This document shows positions 35,018 to 43,959 of a DNA stretch of 64,000 nt, one piece after another. The stretch comes from Psychrobacter arcticus 273-4 (lineage in GTDB: Bacteria; Pseudomonadota; Gammaproteobacteria; Pseudomonadales; Moraxellaceae). Position 1 is the stretch's first letter, and every line of letters begins with the position of its first letter. Below the pieces are notes generated by a model, which did not search any database, was not told the origin of the DNA, and saw nothing but the letters and a program-made list of their open reading frames with translations. A program made the translations under genes and the position numbers. The stretch spans positions 930,001-994,000 of the forward strand of contig NC_007204.1 in assembly GCF_000012305.1 (NCBI RefSeq), written 5' to 3'.

Positions 35018-36289
35018 ATGACTGTCACCACAACGACACAAAGGCCTGAGCAAGCAAATGTTATTGACAATGCTACTGCAAATATCGTGACTGATGCTGT
35101 CGCAAAAGGCGCATTACACGGGATTAAGGTGCTGGATTTGTCTCGGGTATTGGCCGGTCCTTCTTGCACTCAGGTACTCGCCGACCTTGGTGCCGACGTT
35201 ATCAAAGTTGAGCGTCCACATATCGGTGATGAGACGCGTCATTGGGCGCCGCCAAAATTCAGCGATGACACATCCGCTTATTACGCCACCATTAATCGCA
35301 ATAAAAAATCCCTCACCGTAGATATCACGACGCCTGCTGGACAAACCATCATTAAGCAGCTCGCTGAAACAAGCGATATTGTGGTAGAAAACTTTAAAGT
35401 TGGCGGTCTGAAAAAATACGGTTTGGACTATGAGAGTTTAAAGCAAAGCAATCCACGTCTGATTTATGCCTCGTTAACTGGCTTTGGGCAAACAGGTCCC
35501 GATGCTGCGCTTCCGGGCTATGACTATATCATTCAAGGCTTATCTGGGCTGATGAGCATCACCGGACCTACTGATGGCGAACCACATAAAGTTGGCGTGG
35601 CAGTGGTAGATTTATTTGCAGGCTTGCAGCTGACCATAGGTATTCAAGCGGCGTTAATAGCGCGTCAGCATACCGGACTTGGTCAACATGTCGATGTCGC
35701 GCTACTAGACAGTGCGCTGGCAATGCTCGCCAATGTCGGTATGAATCACTTGGCATCTGGCGAGGTGCCACCAAGACTGGGCAATGGTCACCCTAATATT
35801 GTTCCCTATCAAGTGTTTGCCGGTGCAGGGGAGGAGCATTTCATTTTAGCCTGCGGTAATGACGGGCAATTTGCTAGGTTATGCCAGATGCTATCAGTAG
35901 CGTGGTATACCGACAGTCGTTTTGCGACCAATCCAGCACGGGTAGCCCATCGTGAGCTAATTTGTGAGTGGCTCATAAAAGCATTTGCCGAGCATCCACG
36001 TGCATATTGGCTTACGCGCTTGCATGAGGCGGGTATTCCTTGTGGTCCTATTCATAATATTGCAGAAGCCTTGGCTATGCCGCAAGTGCTGGCGCGCGAG
36101 ATGATTGTTAGTTTTGCCGAACAAGGCAGTCCGGTTAAAGCACTTGGCAGCCCCATTAAACTCTCAGGCTCGCCTGTTACGTATCGCACACCACCGCCAC
36201 GCTTGAGCGAGCATACTGATAGCACGCTTACTGATTTAGGCTATGACAGTGAGATGATCGCCAAGCTGAAAGCTGATGGAATTGTTTGA
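35018..36289 (+). CDS. CaiB/BaiF CoA-transferase family protein
   Basis: Class III CoA-transferase, 423 residues. LDLSRVLAGPSCTQVLADLGADVIKVERPHIGDETRHWAPP is the CoA-binding start; NRNKKSLTVDITTPAGQ, YASLTGFGQTGPDAALPGYDYIIQGLSGLMSITG; the catalytic Asp is probably in HVDVALLDSALAML. About 24 extra residues at the N-terminus (TVTTTTQRPEQ...) precede the fold. Context next to gcdH suggests it activates glutarate with succinyl-CoA or another donor (like human SUGCT); specificity is inferred. AAGGGG precedes the ATG. Confidence 0.88.
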   Translation: MTVTTTTQRPEQANVIDNATANIVTDAVAKGALHGIKVLDLSRVLAGPSCTQVLADLGADVIKVERPHIGDETRHWAPPKFSDDTSAYYATINRNKKSLTVDITTPAGQTIIKQLAETSDIVVENFKVGGLKKYGLDYESLKQSNPRLIYASLTGFGQTGPDAALPGYDYIIQGLSGLMSITGPTDGEPHKVGVAVVDLFAGLQLTIGIQAALIARQHTGLGQHVDVALLDSALAMLANVGMNHLASGEVPPRLGNGHPNIVPYQVFAGAGEEHFILACGNDGQFARLCQMLSVAWYTDSRFATNPARVAHRELICEWLIKAFAEHPRAYWLTRLHEAGIPCGPIHNIAEALAMPQVLAREMIVSFAEQGSPVKALGSPIKLSGSPVTYRTPPPRLSEHTDSTLTDLGYDSEMIAKLKADGIV

Positions 36290-36500
36290 TTAAATATAAG
36301 TGTGTGCAGTATCAATATCTGCAATGCTCAGTACTCGAAATAAAAGTTAAAAAACAGAGTGTTTTACACAGAAAGGTATTAAACAAAACAGCTTTTAAAC
36401 CAATCAATGTCAAACAAACGAATGTTAATTTTTATTCAGTGGTGACAATGATCTTTAAAATAACTGAGACAATCAAAACAACTGACAACACTCAAGCGGC

Positions 36501-36547
36501 AACAGCGTTTAGGGTTTATTGCTAATCAATAAACCCTAAACGCTGTT
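36501..36547. repeat. perfect 20-bp inverted repeat overlapping the end of the second iclR
   Basis: Arms 36501-36520 and 36528-36547 are perfect reverse complements (AACAGCGTTTAGGGTTTATT), 7-base loop GCTAATC. The right arm encodes the last codons of the IclR protein (QRLGFI) and the loop holds its stop codon. No T-run; could be a terminator for both converging transcripts. Confidence 0.9.
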
Positions 36548-37280
36548 CAATTTGCTCCGCCAATTCAATCAGTACGGCACTGACCTCAGCACGCTTGGGC
36601 TCATACTCTGCTTGTAAAAAGCTGACCGCCATACCAGCAACAGCATTACCCGACGCATTGCGAATATAAGTCCCTAAGCAGTACATACCCTCGCGCAATT
36701 GCCCATCATCCAGTGAGATGCGGCTCTGTTCTATAGCAGCAATTTCATCCGCTAAAGTCTCAAAGTTGCTGACTCCGTTTGGCGTCATTGGCTCTGGAAA
36801 GATGCCTTCATACAGCGATTTGATGCTATGCATGGACAAGGTTGAAAGCATGGCTTTGCCGGTTGCAGAAAACACGGCAGGCACACGTACGCCGGCACGG
36901 AAAGTAAAGCCAAGTGGGGCTGGTGCTTCATGACAAGCCAAAAAAACCACTTCGCCCAAATCCATTTTGGATAAGGTGACGGTGTGTTGTAACAGTATAG
37001 GATATTGCATGATGAGGTCTTTAAATAATTGTACCACCCCTTGCTGCTGCTCGTATTTACCCGCCCAATACAGCAAGTAAGAGCCTAAATGAAAGCGTCC
37101 TTCGCTATCCTTATAGATAACATGTTTGCTAAGCAGGCTATGCAAAATATTATGCGTTGAGCTACGTGGCAGCTTTAATTCTTTTGAAATATGAGCTGCC
37201 GTCAAGGGCTGCTGGCTTGCCGTGATTAAGTCCAGAATTTGAAAGGTTTTGTCTAGAGCAGGAACGGCGCTGTTACTCAT
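36522..37280 (-). CDS. IclR family transcriptional regulator
   Basis: 252 residues. HTH ALDKTFQILDLITASQQPLTAAHISKELKLPRSSTHNILHSLLSKHVIYKDSEGRFHLGSYLLYWAG (about 8-75) and effector domain with VVFLACHEAPAPLGFTFRAGVRVPAVFSATGKAMLS and AGMAVSFLQAEYEP. Divergent from gabD, with a perfect 16-bp palindrome between them. A second IclR paralogue 3 kb from the first, so the two halves of the glutarate pathway probably answer to separate regulators. ATG at 37280. Confidence 0.9.
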   Translation of the reverse strand: MSNSAVPALDKTFQILDLITASQQPLTAAHISKELKLPRSSTHNILHSLLSKHVIYKDSEGRFHLGSYLLYWAGKYEQQQGVVQLFKDLIMQYPILLQHTVTLSKMDLGEVVFLACHEAPAPLGFTFRAGVRVPAVFSATGKAMLSTLSMHSIKSLYEGIFPEPMTPNGVSNFETLADEIAAIEQSRISLDDGQLREGMYCLGTYIRNASGNAVAGMAVSFLQAEYEPKRAEVSAVLIELAEQIEQRLGFID

Positions 37281-37403
37281 AAGATGCCTATTAAAAAGTC
37301 AGTTAAAAAGTAAAAATAAAAAATATGGTTGAGAACTATCAAAATAACGGTTGCAAAGAGTATCCCATCGTTCTTATAATGATGTCTCATATATGGAATA
37401 GTT

Positions 37404-37419
37404 GTTCAGTATACTGAAC
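37404..37419. promoter_or_regulatory. candidate IclR operator, 16-bp perfect palindrome
   Basis: GTTCAGTATACTGAAC, followed immediately by the overlapping GAACGTTC (37416-37423). It lies 124 bases upstream of the iclR start and 290 before gabD. Sequence is typical of a dimer binding site; assignment to the adjacent IclR protein is inference. Confidence 0.55.
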
Positions 37420-37521
37420 GTTCTATATATTATCAATCATTATTATTAACTGGTTATGCCAATTTTTCATTGGTTTTATGGCTGTTTAAAAAGGCAAGCT
37501 TATGCCAACGTTAGATAGCTC

Positions 37522-37667
37522 TATAGTCGATTCCAAATAAAGTAGATACATCATGTTTTGACGCGGCACTGGTATAAATTTTTCTGGCGTGCTGTGCCTG
37601 CGCAGACAGAGGCTGCAAAAAATTCATTCCAGTCCCGCTGTATCGTTTTTATACTGGGCTTACTATA
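37522..37667 (-). repeat. divergent 146-bp member of the MITE-like repeat family
   Basis: Same TATAGTCG start and ACTATA end, and the same core (TGCTGTGCCT.CGCAGACAGAGGCTGCAAAAAATT), but the two outer arms differ almost entirely from the 138-bp copies. 42 bases before the gabD ATG. A separate subfamily of the same element. Confidence 0.8.
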
Positions 37668-37709
37668 TAAATAATAAACAACTACTAGTGACAAACATGG
37701 AGTGTTACG

Positions 37710-39176
37710 ATGCTAAAGACTACCCTAAATCTCTCTAACCCAGATTTGATCAAACAGCAGTGTCTTATCAAAGACGGTTGGTATGCTGCCAATGATGAAG
37801 CCACTATTGAAGTAAGCAATCCATTTAACGGCGATGTTATCGGTACGGTGCCAAGCTTGACGACCGCTGATGTCAATGACGCCGTTACTTACTCTCATGA
37901 AGCGCAAATCACTTGGGCCGCCAAAACCCCACAAGAACGCGCACAGCTGCTGCAAAAATGGGCAGATCTTATCGATGCCAACAAAGAAGATTTGGCTATT
38001 ATTATGACCGCTGAGCAGGGCAAGCCTTTGGCTGAATCACGTGGCGAGATTGGTTATGCCAATAGTTTTATTCGCTGGTTTGCAGAAGAAGGCAAGCGTG
38101 TCTATGGTGATGTCATTCCAGCAACCAACTCACAATTACGCTATGTGGTATTAAAACAGCCAGTTGGTGTTTGTGCTGCTATCACGCCTTGGAACTTTCC
38201 AGCGGCGATGATCACTCGTAAAGCAGCTCCTGCACTGGCAGCAGGCTGTACCATCATTATCAAACCTGCGACCGAAACGCCATTTTCTGCCTTAGCACTC
38301 GGTGCATTGGCTGAGCAAGCGGGTATTCCTGCAGGCGTTATCCAAGTCGTGACCGGTAAATCATCAACTATCGGCGATATCCTAACGGGCGATGCGCGCA
38401 TTCATAAACTCTCGTTTACAGGCTCTACCGAAGTCGGTCGTACCTTGATGGCGCAGTGTGCCCCAACGATTAAAAAGCTATCATTAGAGCTTGGCGGCAA
38501 TGCACCGTTTATCGTTTTTGATGATGCCGATTTGGAAAAGGCGGCGGATGGTCTTATCGCTTCCAAATATCGTAACGCGGGTCAAACCTGTGTATGTGCC
38601 AACCGTGTCTATGTTCAAGACAGCATTAAAGATGAATTCTTAGGTATTTTCATCAAAAAAGTCGCTGAGTTGAAAGTCGGTAATGGCATGGAAGAAGGGG
38701 TCAATGTTGGTCCATTGATTAATGAAAAAGCCCTACAAAAAGTACAAGCGCTATTAAAAGACGCGCTAGATAAAGGCGCTACCCTGATTGCTGGCGGTAG
38801 TACGAATAATGCTTCAGCCCTTGCTTACAATCCGACCGTCATCACCGATATCAGCGCTGATATGGACATTGCCAGCGAGGAGATATTTGGTCCTATCGCC
38901 CCAGTCTTTACCTTCTCATCGGAAGAAGAAGTCATTCGCGCCGCCAACGACACTATCTACGGTCTAGCGGCTTATTTTTATAGCAGCGACTATGCGCGTG
39001 CTTGGCGTGTGACCGAAGGTCTTGAGTATGGCATGGTCGGACACAATACTGGCATGCTCTCAACAGAAGTAGCACCATTTGGCGGGGTCAAACAATCTGG
39101 CTTTGGTCGTGAAGGCTCAAAATACGGCATCGAAGAATATGTTGTGACCAAATACTGGTGTTCTGATGTTAGCTAA
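37710..39176 (+). CDS. gabD: NAD(P)-dependent glutarate/succinate-semialdehyde dehydrogenase
   Basis: Aldehyde dehydrogenase, 488 residues. ITPWNFPAAMITRKAAPALAAGCTIIIKPA, the cofactor motif FTGSTEVGRTL, catalytic Glu in KLSLELGGNAPFIVFDDADL and Cys294 in NAGQTCVCANRVYV, and the GabD-type C-terminus GGVKQSGFGREGSKYGIEEYVVTKYWC. In context with gabT, gcdH and a CoA-transferase, glutarate semialdehyde (DavD role in lysine breakdown) is at least as likely a substrate as succinate semialdehyde. GGAG seven bases before the ATG. Confidence 0.9.
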   Translation: MLKTTLNLSNPDLIKQQCLIKDGWYAANDEATIEVSNPFNGDVIGTVPSLTTADVNDAVTYSHEAQITWAAKTPQERAQLLQKWADLIDANKEDLAIIMTAEQGKPLAESRGEIGYANSFIRWFAEEGKRVYGDVIPATNSQLRYVVLKQPVGVCAAITPWNFPAAMITRKAAPALAAGCTIIIKPATETPFSALALGALAEQAGIPAGVIQVVTGKSSTIGDILTGDARIHKLSFTGSTEVGRTLMAQCAPTIKKLSLELGGNAPFIVFDDADLEKAADGLIASKYRNAGQTCVCANRVYVQDSIKDEFLGIFIKKVAELKVGNGMEEGVNVGPLINEKALQKVQALLKDALDKGATLIAGGSTNNASALAYNPTVITDISADMDIASEEIFGPIAPVFTFSSEEEVIRAANDTIYGLAAYFYSSDYARAWRVTEGLEYGMVGHNTGMLSTEVAPFGGVKQSGFGREGSKYGIEEYVVTKYWCSDVS

Positions 39177-39322
39177 GCTTTTGATTTCTATGTTCTATTT
39201 TAATTGTCACACAGCATGAAACGGGATTCAGCACCATGAATCCCCACTATAACTAGACCTTACTCTATAAACCGCCATAACTTCACTGGCATCTACGTAA
39301 AAAGAAAGAAAAGGACATTCTT

Positions 39323-40582
39323 ATGACTACCAATCAATCATTACTTGCGCGCCGTAAAGCCATCCTACCAACAGGTCTGGGTGTGGCTTTTCCTATTTTT
39401 GCAGAAAAAGCAAAAAATTCAGAAGTGTGGGATGTTGAAGGCAATCGCTATATCGATTTTGTCGGTGGTATCTCAGTACTAAACACCGGTCACAGCCATC
39501 CAAAAATCACCCAGCGTGTCCATGAGCAGCTAGACAAATTTACCCATACTGCGGCGCAAATGATTAACTATGAATGCTATGTGGATCTTGCTGAAAAACT
39601 TTGTGAAAAAGCGCCTATCAGTGGCGACACAAAAGCGTTCTTTTTGACCACAGGTGCAGAAGCGGTTGAAAACTGTATCAAAATTGCTCGTGCAAAAACT
39701 GGTCGCCCGGGCGTCATCTCTTTCGTTGGTGGTTGGCATGGTCGCACACTTATGTGCATGAGCTTAACAGGTAAAGTATTGCCATATAAAAAGAACTTTG
39801 GTCCTATGCCGGGTCCTGTGTTCCATGCGCTGTTCCCGGCTGAAGAGTTAAATGTTACTGAAGAACAAGCATTGCACAGCCTTGAAATGATCTTCCAAGC
39901 GGATATCGATCCTAGTGAAGTGGCGGCAATAATTATTGAGCCAGTACAAGGCGAAGGTGGTTTCCATCAAGTCACGCCATCGTTTGCTAAGTCTCTACGC
40001 GATATCTGTGATGAGTATGGCATTGTGCTGATTTTTGATGAGGTACAGTGTGGTTTTGCTCGTACTGGTACGTTGTTTGCCTGTGAGCAATTGGGCGTTG
40101 AGCCTGATCTGATGACCAGTGCCAAGAGTTTGGCAGGTGGTTATCCTATCTCTGCAGTTATCGGTCGCGCCGATATCATGGATGCGCCGCAAATAGGCGG
40201 TTTGGGTGGTACTTATTCTGGTAACCCACTGGCTTGTGTCGCTGCATTAGCGGTGATGGAAGTGATTGAAGAAGAGAATCTGCTTGAGCGTAGTATTGAG
40301 ATTGGCGATAAAATCGAGTCGTTTTTAAAAGATTTAAATCTAAGCAGTATTGGTCATATTCGTCATAAAGGCGCCATGTTAGCCTTTGAATTAATCGATA
40401 ACGAAGGCAAGCCAGACGTTGAGGCGACTACTAACTTAAAAGCAAAATCGTTCGAGCAAGGTTTGCTACTAGCGTCTTGCGGTATGTATGGCAATGCCAT
40501 TCGTGTGATGGTACCACTGACTGTCGAAGATGAAGTGCTACAAGAAGGCTTAGATATCATCAAAGGTATTTTAACGGCTTAA
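39323..40582 (+). CDS. gabT: 4-aminobutyrate/5-aminovalerate aminotransferase
   Basis: PLP class III aminotransferase, 419 residues. IDFVGGISVLNTGHSHPKI, GAEAVENCIKIARAKTGRPGVISFVGGWHGRT, EPVQGEGGFHQV, LIFDEVQCGFARTGTLFACEQLGVEPDLMTSAKSLAGGYPISAVIG with the Schiff-base Lys268, and GTYSGNPLACVAALAVMEV. GabT and DavT are nearly identical enzymes; the gcdH context favours 5-aminovalerate to glutarate semialdehyde (DavT). AAGGA before the ATG. Co-oriented with gabD, 146 bases apart. Confidence 0.92.
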   Translation: MTTNQSLLARRKAILPTGLGVAFPIFAEKAKNSEVWDVEGNRYIDFVGGISVLNTGHSHPKITQRVHEQLDKFTHTAAQMINYECYVDLAEKLCEKAPISGDTKAFFLTTGAEAVENCIKIARAKTGRPGVISFVGGWHGRTLMCMSLTGKVLPYKKNFGPMPGPVFHALFPAEELNVTEEQALHSLEMIFQADIDPSEVAAIIIEPVQGEGGFHQVTPSFAKSLRDICDEYGIVLIFDEVQCGFARTGTLFACEQLGVEPDLMTSAKSLAGGYPISAVIGRADIMDAPQIGGLGGTYSGNPLACVAALAVMEVIEEENLLERSIEIGDKIESFLKDLNLSSIGHIRHKGAMLAFELIDNEGKPDVEATTNLKAKSFEQGLLLASCGMYGNAIRVMVPLTVEDEVLQEGLDIIKGILTA

Positions 40583-40641
40583 AAGCATTACGATTTAAAG
40601 TAATGAATGCTTAAGGTTAGGATTTTTTTAGTCCTGCTTTG

Positions 40642-40698
40642 AGCGGTGGTTTGACAACGGCGCCTTGCAAGTCAAGACGCCGTTGTCAAACCACCGCT
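40642..40698. repeat. long near-perfect hairpin between gabT and the permease
   Basis: Arms 40642-40662 and 40678-40698 are perfect reverse complements over 21 bp (AGCGGTGGTTTGACAACGGCG), and after one mismatch CTTG/CAAG add 4 bp inside, leaving a 5-base loop. No T-run follows. Probably a terminator or RNA-stability element of the gabDT transcript. Confidence 0.88.
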
Positions 40699-40849
40699 AT
40701 CGAGATATTAAAAATACTATCAAGCTTCTTGACCGAGAAGTATGAAAAGATAAACATGATGGGTAACGCTCTGTTACATAAAATATAGTATTACTCTAAG
40801 TGTAATAAAAAAATATTCACACGGATGAAGCACGGACAAGGAGCAAGTT

Positions 40850-42292
40850 ATGTCTGAATTAAAAAAATCGTTAGGGACGCTGGATGTTATCGCTTTAGCG
40901 TTTGGCGCTATGGTAGGTTGGGGCTGGGTCGTCTTGGCTGGTGGTTGGATTTTATCCGCTGGTACTTGGGGTGCGATGCTAGCATTCTTTATAGGCGGTT
41001 TGGCAGTGATACTGATTGGTGTGACTTATGCTGAGCTTGCTGCATCAATGCCAATCACTGGTGGTGAGCATACGTATACGCATCGCGCGCTAGGAGTAAA
41101 CGTCTCCTTTATCTGCTCATGGAGTATTTTATTTGGTTATTTCTCCGTGGTCGCTTTTGAGGCAGTCGCATTACCGACAGTCGTAGAGTATTTTATTCCC
41201 AATTATAATCAAGGGTATCTCTGGACCATCGCTGGGTGGGATGTCTACGCTACATGGGTCGGGGTTGGGATGCTAGGTTCCGTCATTGTAACATGGCTAA
41301 ATATCCGCGGTATGGAAGTCAGCGCATGGTTCCAAAAAACCGCAGTACTGGGTATTCTATTCGTCGGGACTTTGCTATTTATTGGTGCAGTACTTTATAA
41401 CCCTGACACCTCTACAGCAATACAATCGCCAGCCTTCATTGGTGGTGTCGGTGGCATGATGGCCGTTATTGTCATGGTGCCCTTTATGTTCGTGGGTTTT
41501 GACGTTATTCCACAAGCGGCAGAAGAGATTGATTTAACTCGTCCTAATATTGGTAAGTTTTTGATTATCTCTATCGTCGTTGCGGTGATGTGGTATGTGG
41601 GTATTGCTTGGAGTGTTGGGACGACTTTGCCGCTTGTACAAGCAGAGAGCTCGACCTTAGCCACTGCTGATGCCATGACCAATGCTTGGCAAGGCAAATG
41701 GGCGGGTATTCTGTTGGTTATCGGCGGTGTACTGGGTATTTTATCAAGCTGGAATGCGTTCTTAATTGGTGGTAGTCGTCTGCTGTATGCGATGTCCAAA
41801 GCGCGTATGTTGCCAGCCTTTTTAGGTAAGTTACATCCAAAATATAAAACCCCTTCAAATGCGATTTTATTGATTGGTGGTTTAGCGACGCTAGCACCAT
41901 TGTTTGGTCGTAAAATGTTGGTTTGGATCGTTGATGCCGGTGGTTTTGGTATCGTTATTGCTTATACCTGTGTCGCTATTTCATTCTTAGTACTACGCTA
42001 CCGTGAGCCTGATATGGTACGTCCATTTAAGATACCAGCAGGTAAGCTTGTCGGTATGGTAACGATTGTACTTAGTGTTGGTTTATTAATGTTATATATG
42101 CCAGGTATGCCATCAGCACTGACTGCCGTCGAATGGTGGATTTTCTTTGGTTGGACCATGTTAGGTATCGTGTTATACGGTTATGCAAGGGTGAAATATC
42201 CAGGCATTAGTGAATCGATTATGGCAGAAGAGCTACGTGAATTAAAGATTGTCAATCAGCTGTGGTTAAAGGATAATTCAACTAAGAAGTAA
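40850..42292 (+). CDS. APC family amino acid permease
   Basis: 480-residue inner-membrane transporter with about 12 hydrophobic segments. TM1 LDVIALAFGAMVGWGWVVLAGGWI holds the substrate-binding unwound Gly-rich motif; EHTYTHRALG and the FVGFDVIPQAAEEIDLTRPNIGK loop are typical of the family. Adjacent to gabDT, so a 5-aminovalerate, GABA or lysine uptake role is plausible but unproved. CAAGGAGC precedes the ATG. Ends with a strong terminator. Confidence 0.87.
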   Translation: MSELKKSLGTLDVIALAFGAMVGWGWVVLAGGWILSAGTWGAMLAFFIGGLAVILIGVTYAELAASMPITGGEHTYTHRALGVNVSFICSWSILFGYFSVVAFEAVALPTVVEYFIPNYNQGYLWTIAGWDVYATWVGVGMLGSVIVTWLNIRGMEVSAWFQKTAVLGILFVGTLLFIGAVLYNPDTSTAIQSPAFIGGVGGMMAVIVMVPFMFVGFDVIPQAAEEIDLTRPNIGKFLIISIVVAVMWYVGIAWSVGTTLPLVQAESSTLATADAMTNAWQGKWAGILLVIGGVLGILSSWNAFLIGGSRLLYAMSKARMLPAFLGKLHPKYKTPSNAILLIGGLATLAPLFGRKMLVWIVDAGGFGIVIAYTCVAISFLVLRYREPDMVRPFKIPAGKLVGMVTIVLSVGLLMLYMPGMPSALTAVEWWIFFGWTMLGIVLYGYARVKYPGISESIMAEELRELKIVNQLWLKDNSTKK

Positions 42293-42303
42293 GACATTTA
42301 ATC

Positions 42304-42384
42304 TGTCCCGTCCTAAGATAGATTGATAGTTTTTTGCTAAGCCAGATACCGTGCGTATCTGGCTTTTTTACATTGTCCCGTCCT
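42304..42384. repeat. direct repeats of TGTCCCGTCCT flanking a terminator
   Basis: TGTCCCGTCCT at 42304-42314 and again at 42374-42384, exactly 70 bases apart, each followed by a purine-rich continuation (AAGATAGA, GAAATAAG). They look like insertion-sequence ends or a duplicated remnant; no transposase is present. Confidence 0.55.
42339..42369 (+). terminator. Rho-independent terminator after the APC permease
   Basis: 11-bp perfect stem AAGCCAGATAC / GTATCTGGCTT (42339-42349, 42355-42365), loop CGTGC, then TTTTTTA. Confidence 0.93.
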
Positions 42385-42552
42385 GAAATAAGTTTACGAA
42401 AAAGTGTAGTAGTCAACTAATTTAGCACAGCTGATAAGAGGAAAATTAATAATAGGAAAGCAGCCAAAGCAGATATGACGCCAGTTAAGCATCGTTTGGC
42501 TCTTCTGTTACTTTGGTGCTATACGATGTTTTAGGTTTGTCTTTGACTGATC

Positions 42553-43782
42553 TTATTTTATTGACTGTTTTTTATGGATGATGGGCTCAGTAGTAATGCC
42601 GAAGACTTTTTTGTGTCTTCTTACCGCTAAAGCATCTGCGGCGGCTTTCTCTTCTGCCAATGCTTGCTCATGCAGATTTTTATAGACCCCTAACGTCTCA
42701 TCGATCATCTCACGCATGGTAAATTTGGTGGTCATCTCAGGGCGAGTCACACTTTCTAACTGGTTGCGCACTGCTTTACACAATGCATTGGCATTGTATT
42801 TTCTGACTAAGCCTTGCGGATAAAGTGGGCGCAGGATTTCACTAAATGCTGCTTGATCCCAACCGATCACAGGCGTACCCAAATGAATGGCTTGTAAAGT
42901 ATTGATACCGATAGATTCAGGCTGATTGGCAAGTGCCATGACAACATTGGCCGCTGACAACCACTCGCGCATATCATTACGTTTACTGCCGACATAAGTA
43001 ATGCGATCGGCAAGTCCCAAAGTATTGCTACGCTGGCGAAAATCTTCATGCGAGACATCGCCTGCGCGGTAATCTTCATCCATAATAATGGCGTGGATAT
43101 TAGGGAACTGCTCTTGCAGATTACCCAAGATATCAATCAGCCATTCTTGACCATATTCCTTACCAATGATGGTCGGAAATACCAGCCATTTTTTATTCTC
43201 AAGCTCAGGGTATTCGGCAAAGGTATGGCGTAGCCAATATACTGATGGATTGTGCCGATAAGGATAACGACGCGTATCAACGCCGCGATAAATACGCTTA
43301 ATGACTCTGGGGTCTAGCTTTTCACGGCGCAGCCCTTTTTTTAGATAATCGGTCACACTATCAGACACGGTGATAATGGTATGAACATCAAGCAAGGCTT
43401 GTGAGTATTTATTGATAGGATAAAAACCATACATAGTCGAGACCAGTTTTGGTCGACGTTTTACCCGTGCACGGCGCAGCGCTAAATGCAGTATCCATGC
43501 CGGTGTACGCGAATGTACATGAATGATATCAGGGTCATATTTTTCAATCAGACGTCGCAGCGGAGCGACCTGTAATAAGGACAGCCAAGATTTTTTGTTC
43601 ATATATAACTGGTGATAATGGTTGCCATCACGCTTTAAGCGTCTGACCAAGTCATTGTCTTCATTAGCACTAGAGATAATGATTGAAGTATGCTCATTTT
43701 TGACCAAAGCGCGCCCAAGATGAAAAATACCGCGCTCGGATTCATCATGCTTCAAAGACGACAGTAAACGCATAACTTTCAT
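42553..43782 (-). CDS. glycosyltransferase family 4 protein
   Basis: 409 residues from ATG 43782 (an in-frame GTG at 43797 would add MTHAI). GT-B fold: N-terminal MKVMRLLSSLKHDESERGIFHLGRALVKNEH, acceptor-side DPDIIHVHSRTPAWILHLALRRAR, middle ITVSDSVTDYL...IKRIYRGVDTRRYPY, and the donor-side ESIGINTLQAIHLGTPVIGWDQAAFSEIL (EX7E-like) characteristic of GT4. Lys/Arg-rich C-terminal tail. Likely works on lipopolysaccharide or another surface glycan; no other glycan genes are nearby. No clear ribosome binding site for either start. Confidence 0.85.
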   Translation of the reverse strand: MKVMRLLSSLKHDESERGIFHLGRALVKNEHTSIIISSANEDNDLVRRLKRDGNHYHQLYMNKKSWLSLLQVAPLRRLIEKYDPDIIHVHSRTPAWILHLALRRARVKRRPKLVSTMYGFYPINKYSQALLDVHTIITVSDSVTDYLKKGLRREKLDPRVIKRIYRGVDTRRYPYRHNPSVYWLRHTFAEYPELENKKWLVFPTIIGKEYGQEWLIDILGNLQEQFPNIHAIIMDEDYRAGDVSHEDFRQRSNTLGLADRITYVGSKRNDMREWLSAANVVMALANQPESIGINTLQAIHLGTPVIGWDQAAFSEILRPLYPQGLVRKYNANALCKAVRNQLESVTRPEMTTKFTMREMIDETLGVYKNLHEQALAEEKAAADALAVRRHKKVFGITTEPIIHKKQSIK

Positions 43783-43959
43783 AATGGCGTGGGTCACTAT
43801 TTGAGGATATCAAGCTGCTATTGTCAGTGAAAAGCGGCTAAAACTCAACCACCAAAACAAAAAGATGGGGTGAGATAGGGGCTAGTATTTGTGGTGAATA
43901 ACTATGGACCATTTAAATGATAGCAACTAGGGCGTGTCATCAATTAGTACAGTTATTTT

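Noticed and set aside
36286..36525. 79-codon ORF downstream of the CoA-transferase
   Set aside because: Overlaps the CoA-transferase stop, has low-complexity composition, no ribosome binding site, and ends in the 20-bp hairpin.
43931..43950. GGGCGTGTCATCAATTAGTA as an insertion-sequence end
   Set aside because: It resembles some IS5-family ends, but no partner end or transposase fragment is present nearby.
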